Part shown: one piece after another, positions 1 through 6,665 of the stretch
Position numbering within the stretch: the first letter of the stretch is position 1
Layout of the letters: each line of letters starts with the position of its first letter
NCBI GenBank assembly: GCA_002721375.1
Contig: PBKH01000005.1
Span: 1 to 8,625, forward strand
DNA from: Verrucomicrobiales bacterium
GTDB lineage: Bacteria > Verrucomicrobiota > Verrucomicrobiia > Limisphaerales > UBA1096
Direction of reading: 5' to 3'
DNA length: 8,625 nucleotides
The notes under the pieces: model-generated
Seen by the model: the letters and a program-made list of their open reading frames with translations, nothing else
What the model was told of the DNA's origin: nothing
Database searches by the model: none
Position numbers and translations under genes: made by a program

Positions 1-2657
1 TGTTCGGAGACAGAAGCGAGTTGGTCGACTTCGGAGCGTAGTATGTCTTTGAATGGTTCCTTGCCCTTGTTGGCGACATTGTCGACCATCCGCATGCGGC
101 AGCGTTCCTCGACGCCTTGCACCTCGTTGAGCAGTGCCTTTTGATCGCCGGCATTGGTGACGTAGTTGCGGATTGCGGTCACGAGGACCGTACTGACGTC
201 CTGCGCGGTATTGGGTAGAGCGGTGTCCGGGCATGCAGTGATGCACTCCATGCATTGGGTGCAGTTTTCCGCGATGTAAACCGGCGTCTCCCTTCGAGCG
301 ACATACTTGCTTTGGGTGGCACCGCTTCCGGAGCCCATCATGCCAAGGCTTGAGAGCGCGCCGGCCGGCTGGTGATAGCCAAGTTCATTGCGGAACTCGG
401 AGTCAAACTTGGCTATGGTCTGGAATGGCGAGCGTGTTTGCCCTTCCGGCATGGCGCAGCTTGGGCAACCGCTGCCTTCACATCCAGAGGTGGGCGCCAT
501 CTCGATGGTGGAGGCGTTCACCGGCGCCAGCAGGGGGTTGCGCATGCTGGAGGTGTCCTCGTCTTCAAGTTCGCCGATGTTAATCTGTTGTACGCGCTCA
601 AAGCCGCCGATCATGACCTTCATGTTTGACTCCACGACGGCCTCGCCAAAACGACCGAATTTCTTTTCGTACTGCTTGCGGACGACGTCGTGGTACTGAT
701 CCTCGCTGATGTTGTGGTCTTTTAGGAAACTTGAGACTTTGAAAAACGCGCCGAGGAACGAGTTGCCCTGCATGCGCAACTGGAGGTCCTCGCGGCTGGT
801 TGCATCGCGGGCGACTTCAAATCCGGGTAGAATGAAAATGCGAATGTCGTTGTCCTTGACGAACTGTCTGTGTTTAGCCGGGATACGCTTCCATGCCTCC
901 TCTGGGGTGTCACTAGATTCCCAGACGAGACAGCCGCCTTTGTTAATGCCTTCTAGAGGGTTTGTGTGAGTGAATGCTTTGGGATCACAGCACAGCACCA
1001 CATCCACGTGGTTCAACTCGCAGTTCACCTGGATGCGTTCCGGTGCTACAGTTAGGTAATAATTTGTTGGGGCGCCCTTTTTCTCCGAGCCGTACTTGGG
1101 ATTGGCCATTATGAACAACTTGTCTTCAAGTTGGCCGATGTCGTCGTAGGTCGGGTCCCTTTCGGAGATGATTCGTCCGAAATTGCCAATAATTTCGCCG
1201 AGGTTTTTGCCGGTCGTGATCATGCCCCAGCCACCTATTGAGTGGAACCGAACCGCGATCGCCCCACTGGGCAGCAGGGAAGGGGTGTCCTTTGAAATGA
1301 CAGCGTAGGGATGATCGATACCAAGGGTAAAATAGGTTTCGCCGTCGGTTGCACCCCGGCCGTCGGTGCGCTTAGTCTGGCCAATGGAAAATTCGTAGGC
1401 ACCTAGGGTGTGCTCGGGGCGGAAATCCCTCGAGCCGATTCCGTAGCTACCGCGGAAGATTCGCGGGGTTTCTTCCTGTGTGATCGTTGGTAGATCACCC
1501 CCAAATTGGGTTGCCTCCAGCCCTTTTCCCAGCGCAGTGCGAATGTCGCGTGCCATGGGATTGTCACCGGCCATACCCTCGTCGGTGCGCTCAAGAATAA
1601 TGACATTTTTCTTGCCACGAAGTGCGTTAATGATCGCTGCTTCGGGAAAAGGGCGGATTACGTTGATATGAATGGAGCCGACCTTTGCGTTGCGTTGTTC
1701 GCGGAGATAGTCACAAGCGGCTTCGATATTTTCAGCGGCACAACCGAGCGAGACAAATACCGTGTCGGCATCCTCCGTCTTGTATTCGTGGATTAGGCCG
1801 TAGCGTCGGCCAGTAAGTTGGCCAAACTCTTCACTGCATTGCTCGATGAATCCCAGAATTGGTTCATTAAAATTATTGCGCCGAGCCACCACGCCGTTCA
1901 TGTGGTGTTCTTGGTTTTGCACCGGGCCAAGTAGGACCGGGTTCTTCAGATCCATCATCTCCGGCACGCGCCTGCGAGTGGGGCCGAACAACTCGCGCTG
2001 TGCCTGTGTCGGGCAATCGATTTTGTCGTTCGGTGCGCCAAGAAACTCTCGAAGCAACTCTGCCTCAGGGGAGCGATAGGTGCGTTCCGAGTGCGTTGTC
2101 AACATTCCGTCCTGAATGTTCATTCCCGGGTTGAGTGCTAACTCATTGACCTTACGCATGATTACTGCGGCATCAGCGGCGTGCTGGGCGTCCCGAGCCA
2201 TCATCATCGTCCAGCCGGTGTCGAGCGCGGCATAAAAATCATCGTGGCCGCAGTGCACATTGAGCGCGTGCTTGGTCAATGCTCGTGCGCCGACTTCTAG
2301 CACCATTGTCGAGAGCTTACCTGGGGCGTGGTAATATTGTTCCATTGCGTAGGCAATACCTTGGCCGGAGGTGAAGTTGACCGTGCGCTTGCCTGTTATA
2401 GCGTACGCCGTGGCACCGCCCTGCGCTGCGTGCTCTCCCTCACACTCGATGGCTATTTTCGAGTTTCCCCAGACGTCTAATTCACCCATTGCGAAGGCTT
2501 CTTGATATAACTCGCCGCCCTCGGTGGATGGGGTGATTGGGTAAAATACGCCGCCTTCGGTGATCCGTGTTTCAACACACTTTGCCACCAAATAATTACC
2601 GTTTACGGTGACAGGGACGCCGGGATATTTCGGTTTCGAATCGGTATTGATCGACAT
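1..2657 (-). CDS. NifJ-type pyruvate (2-oxoacid):ferredoxin oxidoreductase, N-terminal 885 residues, runs off left edge
   Basis: The frame is open from ATG at 2657 to base 3 with no stop, so the C-terminal part lies beyond the window. Proteins of this family oxidatively decarboxylate pyruvate or a related 2-oxoacid to the acyl-CoA, passing electrons through iron-sulfur clusters to ferredoxin or flavodoxin in the cytoplasm. Visible domain order matches single-chain NifJ: domain I (about 1-270) with YPITPSTEGGEL at 39-50 and TSGQG at 97-101; domain II (about 293-400) with VIRPFP near 333-338 and ERTDEG at 356-361; the gamma domain from about 468, with RFHSIGGWG at 470-478; and a ferredoxin-like segment with C799, C802, C805 and C809-Pro. 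A second ferredoxin motif and the thiamine-diphosphate-binding beta part are not visible and should lie to the left. Extra cysteines sit at 726, 731 and 734. The start is fixed by a strong Shine-Dalgarno sequence. The substrate (pyruvate or another 2-oxoacid) cannot be told from sequence alone. Confidence 0.9.
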   Translation of the reverse strand, partial: MSINTDSKPKYPGVPVTVNGNYLVAKCVETRITEGGVFYPITPSTEGGELYQEAFAMGELDVWGNSKIAIECEGEHAAQGGATAYAITGKRTVNFTSGQGIAYAMEQYYHAPGKLSTMVLEVGARALTKHALNVHCGHDDFYAALDTGWTMMMARDAQHAADAAVIMRKVNELALNPGMNIQDGMLTTHSERTYRSPEAELLREFLGAPNDKIDCPTQAQRELFGPTRRRVPEMMDLKNPVLLGPVQNQEHHMNGVVARRNNFNEPILGFIEQCSEEFGQLTGRRYGLIHEYKTEDADTVFVSLGCAAENIEAACDYLREQRNAKVGSIHINVIRPFPEAAIINALRGKKNVIILERTDEGMAGDNPMARDIRTALGKGLEATQFGGDLPTITQEETPRIFRGSYGIGSRDFRPEHTLGAYEFSIGQTKRTDGRGATDGETYFTLGIDHPYAVISKDTPSLLPSGAIAVRFHSIGGWGMITTGKNLGEIIGNFGRIISERDPTYDDIGQLEDKLFIMANPKYGSEKKGAPTNYYLTVAPERIQVNCELNHVDVVLCCDPKAFTHTNPLEGINKGGCLVWESSDTPEEAWKRIPAKHRQFVKDNDIRIFILPGFEVARDATSREDLQLRMQGNSFLGAFFKVSSFLKDHNISEDQYHDVVRKQYEKKFGRFGEAVVESNMKVMIGGFERVQQINIGELEDEDTSSMRNPLLAPVNASTIEMAPTSGCEGSGCPSCAMPEGQTRSPFQTIAKFDSEFRNELGYHQPAGALSSLGMMGSGSGATQSKYVARRETPVYIAENCTQCMECITACPDTALPNTAQDVSTVLVTAIRNYVTNAGDQKALLNEVQGVEERCRMRMVDNVANKGKEPFKDILRSEVDQLASVSE

Positions 2658-2661
2658 TTAG

Positions 2662-2668
2662 CTCCTCC
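2662..2668 (-). promoter_or_regulatory. Strong Shine-Dalgarno of the oxidoreductase gene
   Basis: On the minus strand GGAGGAG ends four bases before the ATG at 2657, and its GGAGG core is six bases away. It is among the best ribosome binding sites in the window and fixes the start codon. It lies only three bases downstream of the 3' arm of the proposed leader helix P1 (2672-2680), so a closed P1 would fall inside the footprint of an initiating ribosome. An ATG at 2670-2668 overlapping this site is out of frame and is probably not used. Confidence 0.8.
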
Positions 2669-2671
2669 ATT

Positions 2672-2768
2672 CGCAGTCGATTGTTTAGATGTTTGAGAAC
2701 AAAACTAGAATAAATCCTTAAAATCAAGTTTTGCTCAAATCCAAGCAGGTGCTGGATTTTCGACTGCG
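2672..2768 (-). ncRNA. Candidate structured 5' leader (three-helix junction) upstream of the oxidoreductase
   Basis: Read as minus-strand RNA, three helices can be drawn by eye. P1 is nine perfect base pairs between 2768-2760 (CGCAGUCGA) and 2680-2672 (UCGACUGCG). P2 is a hairpin at 2759-2737: six pairs (AAAUCC/GGAUUU), a single bulged U, three more pairs (AGC/GCU) and an ACCU tetraloop. P3 is a hairpin at 2736-2697: nine pairs GAGCAAAAC/GUUUUGUUC with one G-U, extended by U2727-A2706, with a 20-base loop. P1, P2 and P3 follow each other with no unpaired base on the 5' side. About 16 unpaired bases (2696-2681) lead back to P1. The ribosome binding site begins three bases after P1. No U-tract follows P2 or P3, so control of translation initiation is more likely than transcription termination. 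Transcription through this leader, and its ligand, are inferred. It does not look like a known riboswitch I can name. Confidence 0.45.
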
Positions 2769-2810
2769 CACACACGAATAAAAACTAACGTTAAAATATC
2801 CTATAAGCAA

Positions 2811-2857
2811 CTAATTTTGAGAAAGCGATAATTAGGTTTTATTTTTAATTAAATTAG
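2811..2857. repeat. AATTAG/CTAATT half-sites in AT-rich DNA upstream of the leader
   Basis: The six-base word occurs three times: as CTAATT at 2811-2816 and as AATTAG at 2830-2835 and 2852-2857. Centre-to-centre spacings are 19 and 22 bases, roughly two helical turns. The block lies upstream of the proposed leader for minus-strand transcription, so operator half-sites or an AT-rich UP-like region are possible. It also contains TTAATTAA at 2845-2852. In DNA this AT-rich such repeats arise easily by chance. I found no convincing -35/-10 pair nearby (a TTGCTT at 2810-2805 and TAGTTT at 2787-2782 with 17-base spacing match only about half of the consensus). Confidence 0.2.
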
Positions 2858-2893
2858 TAAAGCTTATATCCGGAAGCCGTTGAGATCGGTTTT

Positions 2894-3874
2894 TCAGATC
2901 AAGCCGGCGGTGCTACGGATGATGTCATCTAGTGTTGTTGCTGGCTTGAAGCCGGTGAACTGCTCCAGTTTTTCGATAATTGGTTTGCGTCGTTGCATGT
3001 CTTCGAAGCCGACGTCGTACGCTTTTTCGTATGGCACTAGTTCAATTCCGGAACTTGATCCGGTCAGTTCGATCACCCGCTTGGCCAAGCTGAAGATTGT
3101 TACTTCTTCGGTTGAGCCTATGTTAAACACGCTGCCCGGCGCGTGGTCGCACATGGCCAACCGCGCCATCGCTTCCACTGTATCGTTAACGTGGCAAAAG
3201 CAGCGTGACTGTTGGCCGTCGCCGAACACGCGTAGCGGTTCGCCGGCCTTGGCTGCCTTGATGAAGCGCGGCAATACCATGCCGTATCGTCCGGTCTGCC
3301 GGGGACCAACAGTGTTGAAAATGCGCGCCACTGTGACCGGCAACTGGCGTTCGGCATGAAAGGCAAGGGCGAGAAATTCGTCCATCAATTTTGAGCAAGC
3401 ATAGCTCCAGCGGCCAAGTGTTGGTGGGCCGATGAGAAGGTCATCCGTTTCCGAAAATCCTTCCTTTGCGCTTTTGCCGTAAACTTCGGAGCTGGATGGC
3501 AACAAAAGCGGTGTTTGTCCGGGTGCAGCGGCGTCAAGGATGGCTTCGGTGGCCTTGAGGTTGGTCTCGATGGTACGGATTGGTGACTGAACGACGAGGT
3601 CTACGCCAACCGCAGCGGCGAGGTGAAACACGTGGGTCGAGTCGGATACGAGTTGGGAAAGCTCCTTGCACTCTATAACATTGCTCTCAATCACTGTGAG
3701 TTTGGGGTGATTTGCAACGCTAGCGAGATTGTGCTGTGTGCCAGTGGAGAAGTCATCAATCACTACAACATGTTCGCCCTGGGCAAGCAGCCGCTCGACA
3801 AGATGCGAACCGATGAAGCCTGCTCCGCCTGTGATAAGGTTGTGTCGTGCGTCGGGCACGCCGCTTGGTGTCAT
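2894..3874 (-). CDS. NAD-dependent sugar-nucleotide epimerase/dehydratase (extended SDR)
   Basis: This 326-residue protein is a full-length extended short-chain dehydrogenase/reductase. The Rossmann NAD-binding motif GGAGFIG is at 16-22, followed by an acidic ribose-binding position in VVVIDD (36-41). SSSEVYG at 127-133 supplies the catalytic Ser, and YACSK (Y158, K162) supplies the Tyr-x3-Lys pair. RIFNTVGPRQ (184-193) and SRCFCHVND (223-231) match the nucleotide-sugar-binding half of GalE, UDP-glucuronate decarboxylase and dTDP-glucose dehydratase relatives. The FEDMQRR stretch near 290-296 is common in bacterial GalE-like epimerases. Substrate identity (UDP-glucose, UDP-glucuronate or another) is not settled. 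A role in cell-surface polysaccharide precursor supply is inferred from the family. ATG 3874 is used. A GTG at codon 6 is an alternative, and neither has a strong ribosome binding site. The gene is divergent from the menaquinone operon and points toward the oxidoreductase gene. Confidence 0.88.
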   Translation of the reverse strand: MTPSGVPDARHNLITGGAGFIGSHLVERLLAQGEHVVVIDDFSTGTQHNLASVANHPKLTVIESNVIECKELSQLVSDSTHVFHLAAAVGVDLVVQSPIRTIETNLKATEAILDAAAPGQTPLLLPSSSEVYGKSAKEGFSETDDLLIGPPTLGRWSYACSKLMDEFLALAFHAERQLPVTVARIFNTVGPRQTGRYGMVLPRFIKAAKAGEPLRVFGDGQQSRCFCHVNDTVEAMARLAMCDHAPGSVFNIGSTEEVTIFSLAKRVIELTGSSSGIELVPYEKAYDVGFEDMQRRKPIIEKLEQFTGFKPATTLDDIIRSTAGLI

Positions 3875-3979
3875 CCGGCGGCCCGACTGTCAAGAGGTGG
3901 CTCGCCGCGTTGGCTCGACAAGACGGCTAGGCATGTCGCAATGTTGACGCGTCTTGATGGGTGTAATGCTTCCGTCGTA
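3875..3979. promoter_or_regulatory. Divergent intergenic region between epimerase and menaquinone operon
   Basis: These 105 bases must contain the promoters for both divergent genes unless they lie inside coding sequence. The best plus-strand fragments are TTGACG at 3944-3949 and TGTAAT at 3962-3967, but they are only 12 bases apart, too close for a sigma-70 promoter. No clear operator palindrome is visible. An in-frame ATG at 3941 would make part of this region coding if the UbiX-like protein starts there. Confidence 0.35.
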
Positions 3980-4534
3980 GTGAGAATACTTGTCGCCATA
4001 ACCGGAGCCAGCGGGATGATTTATGTCCAACGCTTGCTGGATCGCTTGTCAGAGTCTGGGCATGAGACTCACGTCGTTAAGAGCGCCTACGCGCAGACGG
4101 TCATCCAGCAGGAACTGCCGGATGGACTACGTTTGGCCAAGGGTGTAGAGACGCACGGACTCAAGAGCATGAGTGTGCCATTTGCAAGCGGCTCGAACGC
4201 TGCTGACGCGATGGTCGTTATACCGTGCACAATGGGTACAATGGGCCGTATTGCGCATGGTTATGCCGACAATGTGCTATTACGGGCTGCCGATGTTGCT
4301 CTTAAAGAAAATCGGAAACTGATTCTCGTGCCGCGTGAGACGCCTCTCAATTGGGTACACTTGAAAAACATGGAACTGCTATTGCAAGCAGGGGCGACGA
4401 TTATGCCGGCGAATCCACATTACTATTTCAACCCACAGACGGTTGGCGAGGTGGCGGATACCGTAGTAGCGCGAGTGCTTGACCACTTGGGCGTTGAGCA
4501 TGAAGTGTCACCGCGATGGCAGGAGGAGGCATGA
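3980..4534 (+). CDS. ubiX: UbiX-like flavin prenyltransferase
   Basis: The product would transfer a dimethylallyl group to FMN, making the prenylated-FMN cofactor that UbiD-family decarboxylases need. From the GTG at 3980 it has 184 residues, close to the usual 185-210. It opens with MRILVAITGASG, the conserved flavin-binding beginning of the family. Further matches are SGSNAADAMVVIPCTMGT (70-87), LLRAADVALKENRKLILVPRETPL (100-123) and the C-terminal HYYFNP region (147-152). The open frame extends upstream to an ATG at 3623, but that part is antisense to the epimerase and cannot be the real N-terminus. An ATG at 3941 would add 13 residues and is the main alternative. Neither start has a good ribosome binding site. 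The gene overlaps the prenyltransferase gene by ATGA. In this operon the likely partner is a UbiD-like decarboxylase of the futalosine pathway, encoded outside the window. Confidence 0.9.
   Translation: MRILVAITGASGMIYVQRLLDRLSESGHETHVVKSAYAQTVIQQELPDGLRLAKGVETHGLKSMSVPFASGSNAADAMVVIPCTMGTMGRIAHGYADNVLLRAADVALKENRKLILVPRETPLNWVHLKNMELLLQAGATIMPANPHYYFNPQTVGEVADTVVARVLDHLGVEHEVSPRWQEEA
4521..4529 (+). promoter_or_regulatory. Shine-Dalgarno that decides the ubiA start
   Basis: AGGAGGAGG lies inside the end of the UbiX-like gene, directly before the ATG at 4531. It favours that start over the in-frame ATG at 4516, which precedes the ribosome binding site. The chosen start gives a four-base ATGA overlap with the upstream stop, typical of translational coupling. 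Confidence 0.7.
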
Positions 4535-5550
4535 GTGAAGCAGAATTAGTCAACGCCTCGAAAACAAAGCGGAGCGGTCCGCTTGGACTGCTGGTTCGGT
4601 GGGGTGGTTTTGTCAAATTTTCCCACACTCTGTTTGCGATGCCATTCGCCTTAGCCTCGATGATGGTCGCTTCGCGGGAGCATTACCATTATCTCTTGGA
4701 TACGGATGCAAGGATGCCGGCCGATGCGGTGAAATATGGTTTTCCCAGTGTGAGGCTATTCGTACTGATTGTCGTGTGTATGGTCTGTGCCCGGACATGT
4801 GCGATGGCGTTTAACCGGATCGTTGATCGTCAGTTTGACGCTAAAAACCCTCGCACAGCCAATCGTCATTTGCCGGCCGGCGAGATCAGCTTGACCAGTG
4901 CTTGGTCGTTGTGTGTATTGAGCGGTGCCGGTTTTGTTATAGCTGCAGGGTTTATCAATACCGCCTGTCTTGTGCTGGCGCCGGTGGCACTCTTTTTCAT
5001 TTGCTTCTACTCGCTGACCAAGAGATTTACAGATTATACCCACGTTTGGCTGGGTGTTGCGCTTGCGCTGGCACCGGTCGGTGCCTGGATCGCGGTGAAG
5101 GGTGGCTCAATGGCGGAGTTGTTTCAACTATGGCCGCTTGGTCAAACCTTGGTTCCGCCGCTCGTGCTTGGTCTTGCGGTTGTGTTTTGGCTGGTCGGTT
5201 TTGATATTATTTATGCGATGCAGGATTTCGAGTTTGATCGGCAGCAAGGCCTGCATTCACTCGTGACGGCTTGGGGGCCCAGCAATGCACTTACGGCGGC
5301 GTTTCTCTCACACGTGGTCATGATCGGTTTACTTTTACTTTACGGTTTATTGCTGCAGTTTCGGATTGCTTTCATCATTGGCTGGCTGATTATTCTGGCA
5401 TGCTTGGTATTTGAGCACTGGATCGCCCGTAAGCGCAGTCTCAAGTGGATCAACACGGCGTTTTTCAAGCTAAATGCTGTAATTAGTTCAGTCTTTCTCG
5501 CGGTTGTGGCTGCAGAGATTCTTTTGCCGTTTTTTCGTCGGATTCCATGA
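4531..5550 (+). CDS. UbiA-family polyprenyltransferase of menaquinone synthesis (MqnP-like)
   Basis: This 339-residue integral membrane protein belongs to the UbiA superfamily, which joins a polyprenyl diphosphate tail to an aromatic acid using Mg2+ bound by two aspartate-rich motifs. Both are present: NRIVDRQFD at 95-103 (N95, D99, D103) and QDFEFD at 231-236 (D232, D236), in YAMQDFEFDR at 228-237. Around them are about eight or nine hydrophobic segments, for example 75-94, 126-158, 172-189, 208-226, 258-275, 279-295 and 314-333. The sequence style is that of 4-hydroxybenzoate octaprenyltransferases (UbiA/MqnP) rather than MenA. Located with mqnE and mqnA, it most likely prenylates the dihydroxynaphthoate of the futalosine pathway. 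A longer than usual loop of about 25 residues (50-75) sits between the first and second membrane segments. The gene overlaps both neighbours by ATGA. The start at 4531 follows the strong ribosome binding site. Confidence 0.9.
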   Translation: MSEAELVNASKTKRSGPLGLLVRWGGFVKFSHTLFAMPFALASMMVASREHYHYLLDTDARMPADAVKYGFPSVRLFVLIVVCMVCARTCAMAFNRIVDRQFDAKNPRTANRHLPAGEISLTSAWSLCVLSGAGFVIAAGFINTACLVLAPVALFFICFYSLTKRFTDYTHVWLGVALALAPVGAWIAVKGGSMAELFQLWPLGQTLVPPLVLGLAVVFWLVGFDIIYAMQDFEFDRQQGLHSLVTAWGPSNALTAAFLSHVVMIGLLLLYGLLLQFRIAFIIGWLIILACLVFEHWIARKRSLKWINTAFFKLNAVISSVFLAVVAAEILLPFFRRIP

Positions 5551-6665
5551 AGTTGCTGTTGCCAGAGACGCTACGCGCGATTGGCGAAAAGAGCGCGATT
5601 GGCCAGAGACTCGACGAGATCGAGGCGCTGCGCCTATACGAATGCGGAGACCTCAATGCGCTGGGTCAAATGGCCGACGAAGTTAACCGGCGCAAGAATG
5701 GTGACTTCGCAAGTTATATTCTTAACCGCTATTTCAACTACTCCAACTACTGCATACTGAGCTGTCAGTTTTGCGCCTTCTCACGCAAGAAGCGTGATGC
5801 TGACGGTTTTGAGCTGGCGGTTTCCGACATGGTTCAAAAGGCGCGGGAGGCACTCTCGATTGGCATCACTGAGTTGCACATCGTCGGTGGTCTGCATCCG
5901 TCGCTACCATTCTCCTATTACACGGGAATGATTCGCGAGTTGAAGGCAGTTGATCAACGGCTGAAGCTTAAGTGTTTTACGGCGATCGAGATTTTGCATC
6001 TTGCCTGGCTCTCAAAAAAACCGGTGCCAGAGGTGCTTGGCGAGTTCCGATCAATTGGCCTAGATTCGCTAACAGGCGGCGGCGCGGAGATTTTTCGTCA
6101 GGAAGTTCGCGACAGTATTGCTCGTGGTAAAGAGACTGCGGAGGAGTATCTTGACGTCCATCGCACTTGGCACAATCTCGGTGGTAGGAGCACCTGCACG
6201 ATGCTGTTCGGTCACCTCGAAACACTTGAAGATCGCGTTGATCACATGCGGCAGTTGCGCGAGCTGCAGGATGAAACCGGCGGATTCTCCGGGTTCATTC
6301 CTTTGCCCTACCAGCCGGACAATAACGGTATACCGGTCAAGTATTCACCAGACGGGTTTGACATGCTACGCACCTTAGCTGTTGCGCGGTTGTATCTGGA
6401 TAATTTCGACCATATTACAGCCTATTGGGTCGGCATGGGGCTGAAACTGGCGCAGGTCGCACTCTGCCACGGCGCCAACGATTTGCACGGCACTATAATG
6501 GAGGAGAAGATTTTCCATATGGCTGGTGCGGAGACGCCTCAAATGCAGACAGAAAACGAAATGATCAATGCCATCCGCGAGGCCGGGCGCGTGCCTGTTC
6601 AGCGCGACACATTCTACGAGCCAATTCGCGAATGGGCAGGGGAGAAGGTGTTGTCCAAGATCTGA
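5547..6665 (+). CDS. mqnE: Aminofutalosine synthase, radical SAM enzyme
   Basis: MqnE joins the MqnA product, 3-[(1-carboxyvinyl)oxy]benzoate, to the adenosyl part of SAM, giving 6-amino-6-deoxyfutalosine. The 372-residue protein has the radical SAM cluster motif C69-x3-C73-x2-C76 in YCILSCQFCAF. ELHIVGGLHP (109-118) follows, then LDSLTGGGAEIF at 172-183. The C-terminal signature AYWVGMGLKLAQVAL (292-306), GANDLHGTIMEEKI (309-322), AGAETPQ and IREAGRVPVQRDT (343-355) separates MqnE from the related cyclase MqnC, which has a different sequence here. Family members usually have Pro where T176 stands in the Gly-rich loop. The start is an ATG within the ATGA that ends ubiA. There is no strong ribosome binding site, so coupled translation is likely. 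The stop TGA is followed at once by the mqnA ATG. Confidence 0.92.
   Translation: MKLLLPETLRAIGEKSAIGQRLDEIEALRLYECGDLNALGQMADEVNRRKNGDFASYILNRYFNYSNYCILSCQFCAFSRKKRDADGFELAVSDMVQKAREALSIGITELHIVGGLHPSLPFSYYTGMIRELKAVDQRLKLKCFTAIEILHLAWLSKKPVPEVLGEFRSIGLDSLTGGGAEIFRQEVRDSIARGKETAEEYLDVHRTWHNLGGRSTCTMLFGHLETLEDRVDHMRQLRELQDETGGFSGFIPLPYQPDNNGIPVKYSPDGFDMLRTLAVARLYLDNFDHITAYWVGMGLKLAQVALCHGANDLHGTIMEEKIFHMAGAETPQMQTENEMINAIREAGRVPVQRDTFYEPIREWAGEKVLSKI

Noticed and set aside
350..2079. Several plus-strand open frames within the oxidoreductase region
   Set aside because: The opposite strand holds one uninterrupted 885-codon frame with clear PFOR motifs, and the plus-strand frames have no recognisable content.
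2737..2759. Hairpin P2 as an intrinsic terminator for the epimerase gene
   Set aside because: No U-run follows it on the minus strand and it lies about 135 bases beyond the epimerase stop. It fits better as part of the leader structure.
2672..2768. TPP (thi-box) riboswitch as the identity of the leader
   Set aside because: The gene product uses thiamine diphosphate, so I looked for the conserved CUGAGA and the downstream UGAUCUGGAUAAUACCAG-like segments. Neither is present.
2782..2810. Sigma-70 promoter TTGCTT-17-TAGTTT on the minus strand before the leader
   Set aside because: Only about half of the consensus positions match in each hexamer, which is what AT-rich DNA gives by chance.
2880..3359. 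Plus-strand open frame of 159 codons opposite the epimerase
   Set aside because: It is antisense to a clearly recognisable, intact SDR gene, shows no domain, and is explained by the codon bias of the real gene.
3623..3979. N-terminal extension of the UbiX-like frame to ATG 3623
   Set aside because: Most of it lies antisense to the epimerase coding sequence, and it precedes the conserved family N-terminus at 3980. It is only an open frame without a stop.
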